From: Pseudomonas neuropathica
GTDB lineage: Bacteria > Pseudomonadota > Gammaproteobacteria > Pseudomonadales > Pseudomonadaceae
Length of the DNA stretch: 64,000 nt
Reading direction: 5' to 3'
Assembly: GCF_015461835.1 (NCBI RefSeq)
Contig: NZ_JACOPX010000019.1
Span: forward strand, 62,001-126,000
A program made the position numbers and the translations under genes. The number at the start of each line of letters is the position of its first letter. Position 1 is the first letter of the stretch. Below the pieces are notes generated by a model that ran no database searches, was not told the origin of the DNA, and worked only from the letters and a program-made list of their open reading frames with translations. Below, one piece after another: positions 17,449 through 26,596 of the stretch.

Positions 17449-18807
17449 TCAGACGGCGAAGAGCAGGTACTCACGCTCCCAGGAACTGATCACGCGCTTG
17501 AAGTTTTCATGCTCGGCCCGTTTTACCGCGACGTAGCCAGTGATGAAGGTTTTGCCCAGGTACTTCTCGATGGTGGCGCTGTTTTCCATGCGCTCCAGCG
17601 CGTCTTCGATGGTCAACGGCAGGCGCAGGTTGCGGCGTTCATAACCACGACCCACCACTGGCGCGCTCGGGTTGAGGCCTTCGATCATGCCGATGTAGCC
17701 GCAGAGCAGGCTCGCGGCAATCGCCAGGTACGGGTTGGCGTCGGCGCCCGGCAGACGGTTTTCCACGCGGCGGTTCTGCGGGCCGGCATCGGGTACGCGC
17801 AGGCCCACGGTGCGGTTCTCTTCGCCCCACTCGACGTTCACCGGTGCCGAGGTATCTGGCAGGAAGCGGCGGAACGAGTTGACGTTCGGCGCGAACAGCG
17901 GCAACAACTCAGGAATCAGTTTCTGCAAACCACCGATGTGATGCAGGAACAACTGGCTCATGGTCCCGTCTTCATTAGAGAAGACGTTCTTGCCGGTCTC
18001 GATGTCGATGATGCTCTGGTGCAAGTGCATCGCACTGCCCGGCTCGCCGGTCATTGGCTTGGCCATGAAAGTCGCGGCCACGTCGTGCTTGAGTGCGGCT
18101 TCGCGCATGGTGCGTTTGAACACCAGAATCTGGTCGGCCAGCGACAGCGCGTCACCGTGACGGAAGTTGATTTCCATCTGCGCCGTGCCGTCTTCGTGGA
18201 TCAGCGTGTCGAGGTCCAGCTCCTGCAGTTCGCACCAGTCGTAGACGTCTTCGAACAGCGGATCGAATTCGTTCGCCGCTTCAATGGAGAACGACTGACG
18301 CCCGATTTCCGGACGGCCCGAGCGGCCAATCGGAGGCTGCAACGGATAGTCAGGGTCGTCGCTGCGCTTGGTCAGGTAGAACTCCATTTCCGGCGCGACG
18401 ATCGGCTGCCAGCCCTTGTCGGCATAGAGCTTGAGAACTTTCTTGAGGACGTTGCGCGGCGACAGCTCGATCGGGTTGCCCTGCTTGTCGTAGGTGTCGT
18501 GGATCACCTGGGCGGTCGGCTCGATGGCCCACGGCACCAGGTACACGGCGTTCTGGTCGGGGCGGCAGATCATGTCGATGTCGGCCGGATCGAGCAGTTC
18601 GTAATAGATGTCGTCTTCGACGTAGTCGCCGGTTACGGTCTGCAACAGCACGCTTTCTGGCAGGCGCATGCCTTTTTCGGCGATGAACTTGTTGGTCGGC
18701 GAAATCTTGCCCCGGGTGATACCGGTCAAGTCGGCGATCATGCATTCGACTTCTGTGATCTTGTGGTCTTTCAACCAATCGGTGAGCTGGTCGAGGTTGT
18801 TACTCAT
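17449..18807 (-). CDS. spuB: Gamma-glutamylpolyamine synthetase (glutamine synthetase family)
   Basis: This 452-residue protein has a glutamine-synthetase fold and joins glutamate to a polyamine amino group with ATP, the first step of the gamma-glutamylation route. Motifs include an N-terminal beta-grasp part (VECMIADLTGITRGKISP), the metal-binding EMEFYL, the HLHQSI segment and the ADANPYLAIAASL block. It is a paralogue of SpuI, whose gene is divergent 730 bp away. It is now the first intact gene of the operon because the expected spuA upstream of it is decayed. Confidence 0.92.
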   Translation of the reverse strand: MSNNLDQLTDWLKDHKITEVECMIADLTGITRGKISPTNKFIAEKGMRLPESVLLQTVTGDYVEDDIYYELLDPADIDMICRPDQNAVYLVPWAIEPTAQVIHDTYDKQGNPIELSPRNVLKKVLKLYADKGWQPIVAPEMEFYLTKRSDDPDYPLQPPIGRSGRPEIGRQSFSIEAANEFDPLFEDVYDWCELQELDLDTLIHEDGTAQMEINFRHGDALSLADQILVFKRTMREAALKHDVAATFMAKPMTGEPGSAMHLHQSIIDIETGKNVFSNEDGTMSQLFLHHIGGLQKLIPELLPLFAPNVNSFRRFLPDTSAPVNVEWGEENRTVGLRVPDAGPQNRRVENRLPGADANPYLAIAASLLCGYIGMIEGLNPSAPVVGRGYERRNLRLPLTIEDALERMENSATIEKYLGKTFITGYVAVKRAEHENFKRVISSWEREYLLFAV

Positions 18808-18901
18808 AAATGCCTCTGGGCTGAGTCTCCTGACAGGATGTCAGGCAAAGTTTGACGCTTTGAGCGTCGCGTTAAAGGGGGCTTGCTCGCGCAGTACCGG
18901 C

Positions 18902-19258
18902 TTACGCCTGGCACCGCGCATAGACAATGAAAGAGGAGCTTACCTGCCCTTTACGCTGGCGTTGCATTTCCTGTGCACAGTTCAAGCGTGCAGAATCGTG
19001 AGCACGGCTTGAAAGACGGCACAGGCTTTGGGAGTGAAAGAGATCTATATTGGAAGGAGACGCCATAAACGGGATGCTTCGCCGTACGTCCAGAATATCG
19101 GACGCTATGGTTTCGACTGCTGCTGACGAGAACAACGTCGATGGACCGCGAGCCTTGCTGGCTGCGCTACGGACGGATTTGTCGCCACTGATGTGATGAG
19201 CATGCAGACCGGACTGTTGCGAGCAGTCGGTGATGCCGATTAACGGCAGGCGAGACAT
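18902..19258 (-). pseudogene. spuA: Truncated remnant of spuA (gamma-glutamyl-polyamine hydrolase, class I amidotransferase-like)
   Basis: The frame opens MSRLPLIGITDCSQQSGL and continues AHHISGDKSVR, then MASPSNIDLFHSQ and RAHDSARL. These are the start, the SPSN segment and the AHDPAR segment expected in SpuA/PauD-type hydrolases. The open frame is only 118 codons against about 250 in the family. The part with the catalytic cysteine (an ICRGFQE-type motif), the later histidine and the glutamate is absent, and several normally conserved positions are altered. Its position between spuI and spuB is exactly where spuA sits in PAO1. I judge it a relic that cannot hydrolyse gamma-glutamyl compounds. 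Boundaries are approximate. Confidence 0.8.
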
Positions 19259-19536
19259 GAAGCACCCCGGTATTATTGCTGTTATGGGTTTGATCGGAGC
19301 TTAGCCTTGTTCATTTTTTTACACAACACCCCCGTAAAAAATACAACACGGCCTGCTCAAGCCCGCGGCTGGCAAGCTTCCTCAGGACAGAAAACTGCCC
19401 AAAAATGCCCCATAAATGCCCTCACAGCGCTTTTTTAGGGCAAAAAAGGCCTCGCTTGACTTCGGCAGGCCGTTCGGGTTGACTGAAACCAGAAAAGATC
19501 AATGATTGATATTTTTAACAACAAAGGTGTTGCATC
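19259..19536 (+). promoter_or_regulatory. spuI upstream region with palindromic operator candidate
   Basis: This 278-bp region is AT-rich compared with its surroundings. It has the palindrome ATCAATGATTGAT at 19498-19510, 26 bp before the spuI ATG, and two close copies of AAATGCCC near 19400-19420. It probably holds the spuI promoter and perhaps the promoter for the decayed spuA side. No regulator site is known to me for this exact sequence. Confidence 0.45.
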
Positions 19537-20913
19537 ATGTCGGTACCCCCGCGTGCCGTTCAGCTTAACGAAGCGAACGCGTTCCTTAAGGAACATCCTG
19601 AGGTTCTGTACGTTGACCTTCTGATTGCGGATATGAATGGTGTGGTGCGCGGCAAGCGCATTGAACGCACCAGCCTCCACAAGGTTTACGAGAAAGGCAT
19701 CAACCTGCCGGCCTCTCTATTTGCTCTGGATATCAATGGTTCTACGGTGGAAAGCACCGGCCTGGGCCTGGACATCGGCGATGCCGATCGTATCTGCTAT
19801 CCAATCCCCGATACCCTGTGCAACGAGCCATGGCAGAAGCGCCCGACTGCGCAACTGTTGATGACCATGCACGAACTCGAAGGCGACCCGTTCTTCGCCG
19901 ATCCGCGCGAAGTGCTCCGTCAAGTTGTTGCAAAGTTTGACGAGCTGGGCCTGACCATTTGCGCCGCATTCGAACTCGAGTTCTACCTGATCGACCAGGA
20001 AAACGTGAACGGCCGTCCTCAGCCGCCACGCTCGCCGATCTCAGGTAAACGTCCGCACTCGACGCAGGTCTACCTGATCGACGACCTCGACGAATACGTC
20101 GACTGCCTCCAGGACATTCTGGAAGGTGCCAAAGAGCAAGGCATCCCGGCCGACGCTATCGTCAAGGAAAGTGCTCCGGCGCAGTTCGAAGTGAACCTGC
20201 ACCACGTCGCCGACCCGATCAAGGCATGCGACTACGCGGTACTGCTCAAGCGTCTGATCAAGAACATCGCCTACGACCATGAAATGGATACCACCTTCAT
20301 GGCCAAGCCGTATCCGGGCCAGGCAGGTAATGGTCTGCACGTACACATTTCGATTCTGGATAAAGAAGGCAAAAACATTTTTGCCAGCGAGGATCCCGAG
20401 CAGAACGCCGCGCTGCGTCACGCGATCGGCGGTGTGCTCGAGACCCTGCCCGCGCAGATGGCTTTCCTCTGCCCGAACGTCAACTCCTACCGTCGTTTCG
20501 GCGCGCAGTTCTATGTACCGAACTCGCCGTGCTGGGGTCTGGACAACCGCACCGTAGCGATTCGCGTACCGACCGGCTCTGCCGATGCCGTGCGTATCGA
20601 ACACCGCGTGGCCGGTGCCGACGCCAACCCGTACCTGCTGATGGCTTCGGTACTGGCCGGCGTGCACCACGGTCTGACCAACAAGATCGAACCGGGCGCA
20701 CCAGTCGAAGGCAACAGCTACGAGCAGAACGAGCAAAGCCTGCCGAACAACTTGCGCGATGCCCTGCGTGAGCTGGACGACAGCGAGGTGATGGCCAAGT
20801 ACATCGATCCGAAGTACATCGATATCTTCGTCGCCTGCAAGGAAAGCGAGCTGGAGGAGTTCGAACACTCCATCTCCGACCTTGAGTACAACTGGTATCT
20901 GCATACCGTTTAA
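19537..20913 (+). CDS. spuI: Gamma-glutamylpolyamine synthetase (glutamine synthetase family)
   Basis: This 458-residue glutamine-synthetase-fold enzyme is the PauA-type paralogue of SpuB. It shows DLLIADMNGVVRGKR near the N-terminus, the metal-binding AAFELEFYLID segment, GNGLHVHISI, the NVNSYRRFGAQFYVPNSPCWG block and ADANPYLLMASVLAG. It gamma-glutamylates putrescine or related amines at the expense of ATP. It is transcribed away from the spu operon, has AAAGGTG before the ATG and ends at a strong terminator. The exact amine preference cannot be read. Confidence 0.93.
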   Translation: MSVPPRAVQLNEANAFLKEHPEVLYVDLLIADMNGVVRGKRIERTSLHKVYEKGINLPASLFALDINGSTVESTGLGLDIGDADRICYPIPDTLCNEPWQKRPTAQLLMTMHELEGDPFFADPREVLRQVVAKFDELGLTICAAFELEFYLIDQENVNGRPQPPRSPISGKRPHSTQVYLIDDLDEYVDCLQDILEGAKEQGIPADAIVKESAPAQFEVNLHHVADPIKACDYAVLLKRLIKNIAYDHEMDTTFMAKPYPGQAGNGLHVHISILDKEGKNIFASEDPEQNAALRHAIGGVLETLPAQMAFLCPNVNSYRRFGAQFYVPNSPCWGLDNRTVAIRVPTGSADAVRIEHRVAGADANPYLLMASVLAGVHHGLTNKIEPGAPVEGNSYEQNEQSLPNNLRDALRELDDSEVMAKYIDPKYIDIFVACKESELEEFEHSISDLEYNWYLHTV

Positions 20914-20930
20914 GCGGTTGCAGTAATAAA

Positions 20931-20967
20931 AAGCGCTGCCGGCTATTTCAGCCCGCAGCGCTTTTTT
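20931..20967 (+). terminator. Intrinsic terminator of spuI
   Basis: AAGCGCTGC (20931-20939) pairs perfectly with GCAGCGCTT (20955-20963), followed by a T-run, 18 bp past the stop. The loop can form a smaller GGCT/AGCC stem. Confidence 0.92.
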
Positions 20968-21047
20968 ATGGCCGCCTGCGGCGGATCGCTGACAAGACAA
21001 CACACAGCCCGGCTCGTACAATGCCCGCTGCCCCGCAGGAGACTTCC

Positions 21048-21686
21048 ATGACGCGACCCGCCCCCGTCCGCAAACCCCGTGCCCGCAGTCAGGCGCGCAT
21101 CGATTCGATACTCGACGCCGCGCGTACACTGCTGGCCGCTGAGGGTGTGGCGAGTCTGTCGATCTACAGCGTCGCCGAGCGCGCGCAGATCCCGCCCTCT
21201 TCCGTGTACCACTTCTTCGCCAGCGTCCCGGCGTTGCTTGAGGCACTGACGGCGGATGTGCACGCTGCATTTCGTGCCTGCCTGCAAGCGCCGATTGATC
21301 ATGACGCCTTGCGCGACTGGCGCGATCTGTCGCGGCTGGTTGAGCAACGGATGCTGGAGATCTACGATGAAGACGCGGCGGCACGGCAGTTGATCCTTGC
21401 CCAGCATGGTCTGACCGAAGTAACCCAGGCTGACCGTCAGCACGATATTGAGTTGGGCGACCTGATGCACAAGCTGTTCGATCATCACTTCGAATTGCCT
21501 AGGCTGCCGAAGGATGTCGATGTGTTCGCCCTGGCGATGGAGCTGGGCGACCGCGTGTATGCGCGTTCGGTGCAGCAGCATGGGCAGATCACGCCGCGCA
21601 TGGCCGAGGAAGGCATGCGGGTGTTTGATGCCTACATTGGGTTGTATTTGCCGCCCTATCTACCCAAAAGATCTCTAGTGATCTGA
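21048..21686 (+). CDS. TetR family transcriptional regulator
   Basis: This 212-residue regulator starts at ATG 21048 with CAGGAGA just upstream. Its basic N-terminus is followed by a TetR helix-turn-helix (ILDAARTLLAAEGVASLSIYSVAERAQIPPSSVYHFFAS, residues about 20-60). The C-terminal ligand domain is not recognisable. In PAO1 a TetR regulator of agmatine use (AguR) lies near spuI, so this could be its counterpart. No aguBA genes follow here, so its target is open; spuI and the ssu genes are the neighbours. Confidence 0.88.
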   Translation: MTRPAPVRKPRARSQARIDSILDAARTLLAAEGVASLSIYSVAERAQIPPSSVYHFFASVPALLEALTADVHAAFRACLQAPIDHDALRDWRDLSRLVEQRMLEIYDEDAAARQLILAQHGLTEVTQADRQHDIELGDLMHKLFDHHFELPRLPKDVDVFALAMELGDRVYARSVQQHGQITPRMAEEGMRVFDAYIGLYLPPYLPKRSLVI

Positions 21687-21693
21687 CTGGCCT

Positions 21694-21785
21694 CTTCGCG
21701 AGCAAGCTCGCTCCCACAGTGATTTGTAGTGAATACAACATCTGTGGGCAACACCGAACCTGTGGGAGCGAGCTTGCTCGCGAAG
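21694..21785. repeat. REP doublet, family A (copy 2)
   Basis: Inverted copies of TGTGGGAGCGAGCTTGCTCG plus CGAAG lie at 21694-21718 (reverse) and 21761-21785 (forward), between the convergent TetR gene and ssuF. Confidence 0.9.
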
Positions 21786-21812
21786 GCCGCACCGCAGTTT
21801 TCAGATCAGGCA

Positions 21813-21853
21813 CAAAAACCCCGCAGGGCTCACGCCCTCCGGGGTTGTTTTTT
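21813..21853 (-). terminator. Intrinsic terminator of the ssu operon
   Basis: An AACCCCG...CGGGGTT stem with an inner GGGC/GCCC stem is flanked by A- and T-runs, just past the ssuF stop on the minus strand. It is bidirectional in form. Confidence 0.85.
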
Positions 21854-21863
21854 ACTCACCGGC

Positions 21864-22079
21864 TTACAACTTGGCGATCGACACCTCGGTGGATTTCACA
21901 AAGGCGATCACTTCGCTGCCGACCACCAGTTCCAGCTCTTTGACCGAGCGGGTGGTGATCACCGAAGTGACGATGCCCGAAGCGGTCTGCACGTCGATTT
22001 CCGACAGCACGTCGCCGAGGACGATTTCCTTGATCGAGCCTTTGAACTGGTTGCGGACGTTGATGGCTTTGATAGTCAT
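21864..22079 (-). CDS. ssuF: Molbindin-type TOBE-domain protein
   Basis: This 71-residue protein consists of one Mop/TOBE domain (MTIKAINVRNQFKGSIKEI...). Such small proteins bind molybdate-type oxyanions in other bacteria. As the last gene of ssuEADCBF it corresponds to SsuF, which in P. putida is needed for full growth on some sulfonates and aromatic sulfate esters; its exact role is not settled. It follows ssuB by 27 bp and precedes a strong terminator. Confidence 0.9.
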   Translation of the reverse strand: MTIKAINVRNQFKGSIKEIVLGDVLSEIDVQTASGIVTSVITTRSVKELELVVGSEVIAFVKSTEVSIAKL

Positions 22080-22106
22080 GGCAATGATTCCTGTCGTTTG
22101 CTTGAG

Positions 22107-22913
22107 TTATTGAGCCCAACGCAGTTGCGTAGGCAGTGGTGAAACAGGTTCCGGCGCCGGCGGTTCGCCGGGCAGGGAGAGAACACGGTTAAGTACTTCG
22201 GTTTCCAGCGCTGCCAGTCTGTGCGAACCACGCACTCGCGGCCGCGGCAGTTCGACATGCAGATCGAGGCCGACTTCGCCGTCCTCGATCAGAATCACCC
22301 GGTCGGCAATCGCCACCGCTTCACTGACGTCGTGGGTCACCAGCAGCACGGTGAAGCCGTGTTGCTGCCAGAGACGTTCGATCAGTTGCTGCATTTCAAT
22401 CCGGGTCAGCGCGTCCAGTGCGCCCAGCGGTTCGTCAAGCAACAGCAGACGCGGTTGATGGATCAGCGCACGGGCCAGCGCAACGCGCTGCTTTTGTCCG
22501 CCCGACAACGCTGCCGGCCATTCATTGGCGCGATCCGCCAGCCCCACCGCGTCCAGTGCTTCGAGAGCTTTCGGCCGCCAGTTGCCTTTAAGGCCCAAGC
22601 CGACGTTGTCGATGATCTTTTTCCACGGCAGCAGACGTGCTTCCTGGAACATCAGTCGAGTGTCTTCCCGCGCATCGCTGAGCGGCGCAGAACCGGCGAG
22701 CAAGTCGCCGCCAGTCGGTTGATCGAGCCCGGCGAGCAAGCGCAGCAAGGTACTTTTGCCACAGCCGCTGCGCCCGACCACGGCGACGAATTGCCCCGCC
22801 GGAATGTGCAGATCGATGTCACGCAACACCTGCCGCGCGCCGAAGGTTTTCTGCAGATTGCGCACCGCCAGCGGAATCCCGCGCAGCAGGCGTGGAGGTT
22901 GTTGAGCGGTCAT
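22107..22913 (-). CDS. ssuB: Aliphatic sulfonate ABC transporter ATP-binding protein
   Basis: This 268-residue ATPase starts at ATG 22913, overlapping the ssuC stop by 4 bp; the longer open frame reads back into ssuC. Walker A is GRSGCGKST (residues 47-55), the signature LSGGQKQRVALARAL, Walker B LLLLDEPLGALD, and the switch histidine VTHDVSEA. It energises uptake of alkanesulfonates with SsuC and SsuA. Confidence 0.94.
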   Translation of the reverse strand: MTAQQPPRLLRGIPLAVRNLQKTFGARQVLRDIDLHIPAGQFVAVVGRSGCGKSTLLRLLAGLDQPTGGDLLAGSAPLSDAREDTRLMFQEARLLPWKKIIDNVGLGLKGNWRPKALEALDAVGLADRANEWPAALSGGQKQRVALARALIHQPRLLLLDEPLGALDALTRIEMQQLIERLWQQHGFTVLLVTHDVSEAVAIADRVILIEDGEVGLDLHVELPRPRVRGSHRLAALETEVLNRVLSLPGEPPAPEPVSPLPTQLRWAQ

Positions 22914-23692
22914 GCTGCACCTCCTTTGGCAACCTGATAGGCCGGGTGCCAACGCAACCACACACGTTCAAGTCCACGAGCGGCGAGGTCGGCAAGCTTG
23001 CCGAGCACTGCGTAAAGCAGGATCGCCAGCACCACCACGTCGGTCTGCAAGAACTCGCGGGCATTCATCGCCAGATAGCCGATGCCCGAGCTGGCGGAAA
23101 TGGTTTCGGCGACGATCAGCGTCAACCACATAAAGCCCAGCGCGAAGCGCACGCCGACCAGAATCGAAGGCAGCGCACCCGGCAGAATCACCTGCCAGAA
23201 CAGGCTGAAACCGCTCAAGCCATAGCTGCGCGCCATCTCCACCAGCGCCGGGTCGACGTTGCGGATGCCGTGATAAGTGTTGAGGTAGATCGGGAACAGC
23301 GTGCCCAGCGCCACCAGAAAAATCTTCGCCGACTCGTCGATGCCGAACCACAGGATCACCAGCGGAATCAGCGCCAGGTGCGGCACGTTGCGGATCATCT
23401 GCACCGAGCTGTCGAGCAGGCGTTCGCCCCACTTCGACAGACCGGTGATGAAACCCAAGGCAAGACCGATGCTGCCGCCGATGGTGAAACCGAGCGCTGC
23501 ACGCCAGCCACTGATGGCCAGGTGCGTCCAGATCTCGCCGCTGCGCACCAGGCTCACGCCGGCCTCGATCACCGCCACCGGTGCCGGCAGAATCCGTGTC
23601 GACAACCAACCCGCCGACACCGACAACTGCCACACCGCCAGCAACAACACCGGCAACGCCCATGGCGCGAGGCTGTGGATGATTTTCTTCAT
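22910..23692 (-). CDS. ssuC: Aliphatic sulfonate ABC transporter permease
   Basis: This 260-residue permease has about six membrane segments and an EAA-type loop (MARSYGLSGFSLFWQVILPGALPSI). It forms the inner-membrane channel for sulfonates. It lies 8 bp after ssuD and overlaps ssuB by 4 bp. Confidence 0.94.
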   Translation of the reverse strand: MKKIIHSLAPWALPVLLLAVWQLSVSAGWLSTRILPAPVAVIEAGVSLVRSGEIWTHLAISGWRAALGFTIGGSIGLALGFITGLSKWGERLLDSSVQMIRNVPHLALIPLVILWFGIDESAKIFLVALGTLFPIYLNTYHGIRNVDPALVEMARSYGLSGFSLFWQVILPGALPSILVGVRFALGFMWLTLIVAETISASSGIGYLAMNAREFLQTDVVVLAILLYAVLGKLADLAARGLERVWLRWHPAYQVAKGGAA

Positions 23693-23700
23693 GGCGCGCC

Positions 23701-24849
23701 TCAGCTCTGCGACGCGGCTTTGGGAAGAATGTCGTTGGCGACCATCTCGCCGAACGGGCTGACATAACCGGCGCTTTTCGGCAGTTCCGGGCGCTCGATG
23801 TCGAGGTGCGGAAACAGCAGTTCAGCGACGCGATACGACTCTTCGAGGTGTGGATAACCGGAGAAGATAAAGGTGTCGATGCCGAGATCGGCGTATTCCT
23901 TCACGCGAGCGGCCACGGTCGGGCCATCGCCGACCAGCGCCGTCCCGGCACCGCCGCGCACCAGACCGACGCCGGCCCAGAGGTTCGGACTAACTTCGAG
24001 GTTGTCGCGACTGCCGCCGTGCAGGGCGGCCATGCGTTGCTGGCCGACCGAATCGAAACGCGCCAGCGAAGCCTGAGCGCGAGCGATGGTGTCGTCGTCC
24101 AGGTGTGAGATCAGCCGATCCGCCGCTTGCCACGCTTCAGCGTTGGTTTCGCGGACGATCACGTGCAGACGAATACCGAAGCGCACGGTGCGGCCGAGCT
24201 TGGCGGCTTTGGCGCGGACTTGAGCGATCTTCTCGGCGACGGCTGCTGGTGGCTCACCCCAGGTCAGGACCATTTCCACTTGTTCAGCAGCCAGATCCTG
24301 CGCCGCTTCCGACGAGCCACCGAAGTACAGCGGTGGACGCGGTTGCTGGATTGGCGGATAGAGCAACTTCGCGCCTTTCACGCTGATGTGCTGACCGTCG
24401 TAATCGACGGTTTCGCCTTCCAGCACACGACGCCAGATGCGGGTGAATTCCACCGAAGCCTGATAGCGTTCTTCGTGGCTGAGGAACAGACCGTCGCCAG
24501 CCAATTCTTCCGGATCACCGCCAGTCACCAGATTGAACAGCGCACGGCCGCCGGACAAACGATCAAGCGTGGCCGCCTGCCGCGCCGCGACCGTCGGGGA
24601 AATGATCCCGGGGCGCAGAGCCACGAGGAATTTCAAACGCTGGGTCACCGGGATCAGCGACGCTGCCACCAGCCACGAGTCTTCGCAGGAGCGGCCGGTG
24701 GGAATCAGCACACCGCCGAAACCCAGACGATCCGCCGCTTGCGCGACCTGTTGCAGATAACCGTGGTCGACGGCGCGAGCGCCTTCGGCGGTGCCAAGGT
24801 AATGGCCGTCGCCGTGGGTAGGCAGGAACCAGAAGATATTGAGGCTCAT
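23701..24849 (-). CDS. ssuD: FMNH2-dependent alkanesulfonate monooxygenase
   Basis: This 382-residue enzyme of the bacterial luciferase-like family splits alkanesulfonates to the aldehyde and sulfite using FMNH2 supplied by SsuE. The N-terminus MSLNIFWFLPTHGDGHYLG and the FLVALRPGIISPTVAARQAATLDRLSGGRALFNLVTGGDP block are characteristic, and the C-terminal SGYPHLEESYRVAELLFP matches the family. It lies 25 bp after ssuA. Full length. Confidence 0.96.
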   Translation of the reverse strand: MSLNIFWFLPTHGDGHYLGTAEGARAVDHGYLQQVAQAADRLGFGGVLIPTGRSCEDSWLVAASLIPVTQRLKFLVALRPGIISPTVAARQAATLDRLSGGRALFNLVTGGDPEELAGDGLFLSHEERYQASVEFTRIWRRVLEGETVDYDGQHISVKGAKLLYPPIQQPRPPLYFGGSSEAAQDLAAEQVEMVLTWGEPPAAVAEKIAQVRAKAAKLGRTVRFGIRLHVIVRETNAEAWQAADRLISHLDDDTIARAQASLARFDSVGQQRMAALHGGSRDNLEVSPNLWAGVGLVRGGAGTALVGDGPTVAARVKEYADLGIDTFIFSGYPHLEESYRVAELLFPHLDIERPELPKSAGYVSPFGEMVANDILPKAASQS

Positions 24850-24874
24850 GGAGTGGTCTCCTTGGGGATTCGAA

Positions 24875-25840
24875 TTACTGCGCTTTAGCCACAGCGGCCG
24901 GTGGTGTCCAGATCACATCCTTGATGCTCAATGGCTTGGGAATCAGCTTGAGCTGGAAGAACGTGTCGGCGATTTTCTGCTGCGCGGCGACCACTTCCGG
25001 GGTCAGGAACAACGCGCCGTAGCCCTGGCGTTTCACCGAGGTCAGGGTGATGTCCGCCGGCAGACCGAGCAGTGGCGCAACCTGTTGGGTCACGTCTTCA
25101 GGGTTGGCTTTGGACCACTCGCCGACTGCGCGCACTTCTTCCACGAGGGTCTTGATCACCTGAGGATTTTTCTCGGCGTAAGGCTTGGTCGCGAGGTAAA
25201 ACTGGTGGTTGTCGACGATGCCTTTACCGTCGCGCAGGGTGTGCGCTTGCAGCTGTTTTTCAGCAGCAGCCTGGTATGGATCCCAGATGACCCAAGCGTC
25301 GACGCTGCCACGTTCGAACGCAGCGCGAGCATCGGCTGGCGGCAGGAAGACGGTTTGAATATCGGCGTACTTGAGACCGGCGTCTTCCAGTGCACGCACC
25401 AGCAGGTAGTGGACGTTGGAGCCTTTGTTCAGCGCAACTTTCTTGCCCTTGAGATCAGCCACCGATTTGATCGGCGAGTCTTTCGGCACAAGGATCGCTT
25501 CGCTGTTCGGCGCTGGTGGTTCATAAGCGACATAAAGCAAATCCGCGCCGGCAGCCTGGGCGAAGACTGGCGGGGTTTCGCCAGTGACACCGAAGTCGAT
25601 CGAGCCGACGTTCAGGCCTTCCAGCAGCTGCGGGCCGCCGGGGAATTCAGTCCATTGCACGTCGACGCCTTGGGCGGCCAGACGTTTTTCCAGAGTGCCT
25701 TTGGCTTTGAGCAGCACCAGCGTGCCGTACTTCTGATAACCGATCCGAAGAGTCTCGGCTTGAGCTTGAGTGATGGCGCCGAAGGTGACAGCCGCAGCAA
25801 ACAGAGCGACCAGACCACGACGCAAAAATACAGTGCGCAT
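24875..25840 (-). CDS. ssuA: Aliphatic sulfonate-binding periplasmic protein
   Basis: This 321-residue protein starts at ATG 25840, preceded by AAAGGAG; the longer frame begins inside the ssuE-ssuA gap. A signal peptide (MRTVFLRRGLVALFAAAVTF, cleavage near QAQA) is followed by a NitT/TauT-type binding domain (LRIGYQKYGTLVLLKAKG, WTEFPGGPQLLEGLNVGSID, AWVIWDPYQAA). It delivers sulfonates to SsuCB. Confidence 0.95.
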   Translation of the reverse strand: MRTVFLRRGLVALFAAAVTFGAITQAQAETLRIGYQKYGTLVLLKAKGTLEKRLAAQGVDVQWTEFPGGPQLLEGLNVGSIDFGVTGETPPVFAQAAGADLLYVAYEPPAPNSEAILVPKDSPIKSVADLKGKKVALNKGSNVHYLLVRALEDAGLKYADIQTVFLPPADARAAFERGSVDAWVIWDPYQAAAEKQLQAHTLRDGKGIVDNHQFYLATKPYAEKNPQVIKTLVEEVRAVGEWSKANPEDVTQQVAPLLGLPADITLTSVKRQGYGALFLTPEVVAAQQKIADTFFQLKLIPKPLSIKDVIWTPPAAVAKAQ

Positions 25841-25929
25841 AGCGCTCTCCTTTTTGCTGTTGGGTTTTGGCTGCACCTGCTTGCCCGTTAGCGGGCGAGT
25901 AAGGCGAGTACTTCAAATTTCGATGAGGC

Positions 25930-26523
25930 TTAAATGCTCCAGCGAGCACTCAACAAACGTTCGTTCAACAGGCCCGGTTCCAGCGGTTTCGGTCGGCGCG
26001 CCATGGCGCCAACAAACTGATCCAGCGCTTCATGCAGCCGCTGCTCCAGCGCCGGAGCCAGTTGCGCCGCAGCACTGCCTTCGCCGTAAGCGATCTGGCT
26101 GTCCTCGGCGAAAATCCCCTGGAGCATTTCCTGGGCTTTCAGCGCCGACAACACAGGCTTGAGCGCGTAGTCGACCACCAGCATGTGGGCGATGCTGCCG
26201 CCGGTAGCCATCGGCAAAACAATCTTGTGGTTCAGGGCGCGCTCGGGCAGCAGATCCAGCAGCGTTTTCAACGCGCCGGAGAACGACGCTTTGTAAACCG
26301 GTGTGGCGATCAGCAGGCCGTCGGCGTTTTCAATCTGTTGCAGCAGGTCGAGCACCTTCGGGCTGTCGAAGCGGGCATGGAGCAAATCTTCGGCCGGGAA
26401 GTCCCGCACCTGATAACTCACCACTTCTACGCCTTGCTGCTGCAACCAACGTTGCGAGCGCTCCAGCAGCACCCCGGAACGGGAGCGCAAGCTGGGGCTG
26501 CCACCGAGTGAGACGACCAGCAT
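25930..26523 (-). CDS. ssuE: NADPH-dependent FMN reductase of the sulfonate system
   Basis: This 197-residue flavodoxin-like reductase supplies FMNH2 to SsuD. It starts MLVVSLGGSPSLRSRSG, with the flavin-phosphate-binding GSPS/RSRS region, and carries TPVYKASFSGALKTLLDLLP for flavin and dimer contacts. First gene of the ssu operon; an 89-bp gap separates it from ssuA. Confidence 0.94.
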   Translation of the reverse strand: MLVVSLGGSPSLRSRSGVLLERSQRWLQQQGVEVVSYQVRDFPAEDLLHARFDSPKVLDLLQQIENADGLLIATPVYKASFSGALKTLLDLLPERALNHKIVLPMATGGSIAHMLVVDYALKPVLSALKAQEMLQGIFAEDSQIAYGEGSAAAQLAPALEQRLHEALDQFVGAMARRPKPLEPGLLNERLLSARWSI

Positions 26524-26596
26524 CGAGACAATTCCTTAAGCGTTACAGGCGATTCGCGGGTTGCGATCTCGCTTCGATGGAGTGACCTTACCAGCT

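Noticed and set aside
16034..18855. Long plus-strand frames opposite spuC and spuB
   Set aside because: Both minus-strand genes show full enzyme motifs; the plus frames show none.
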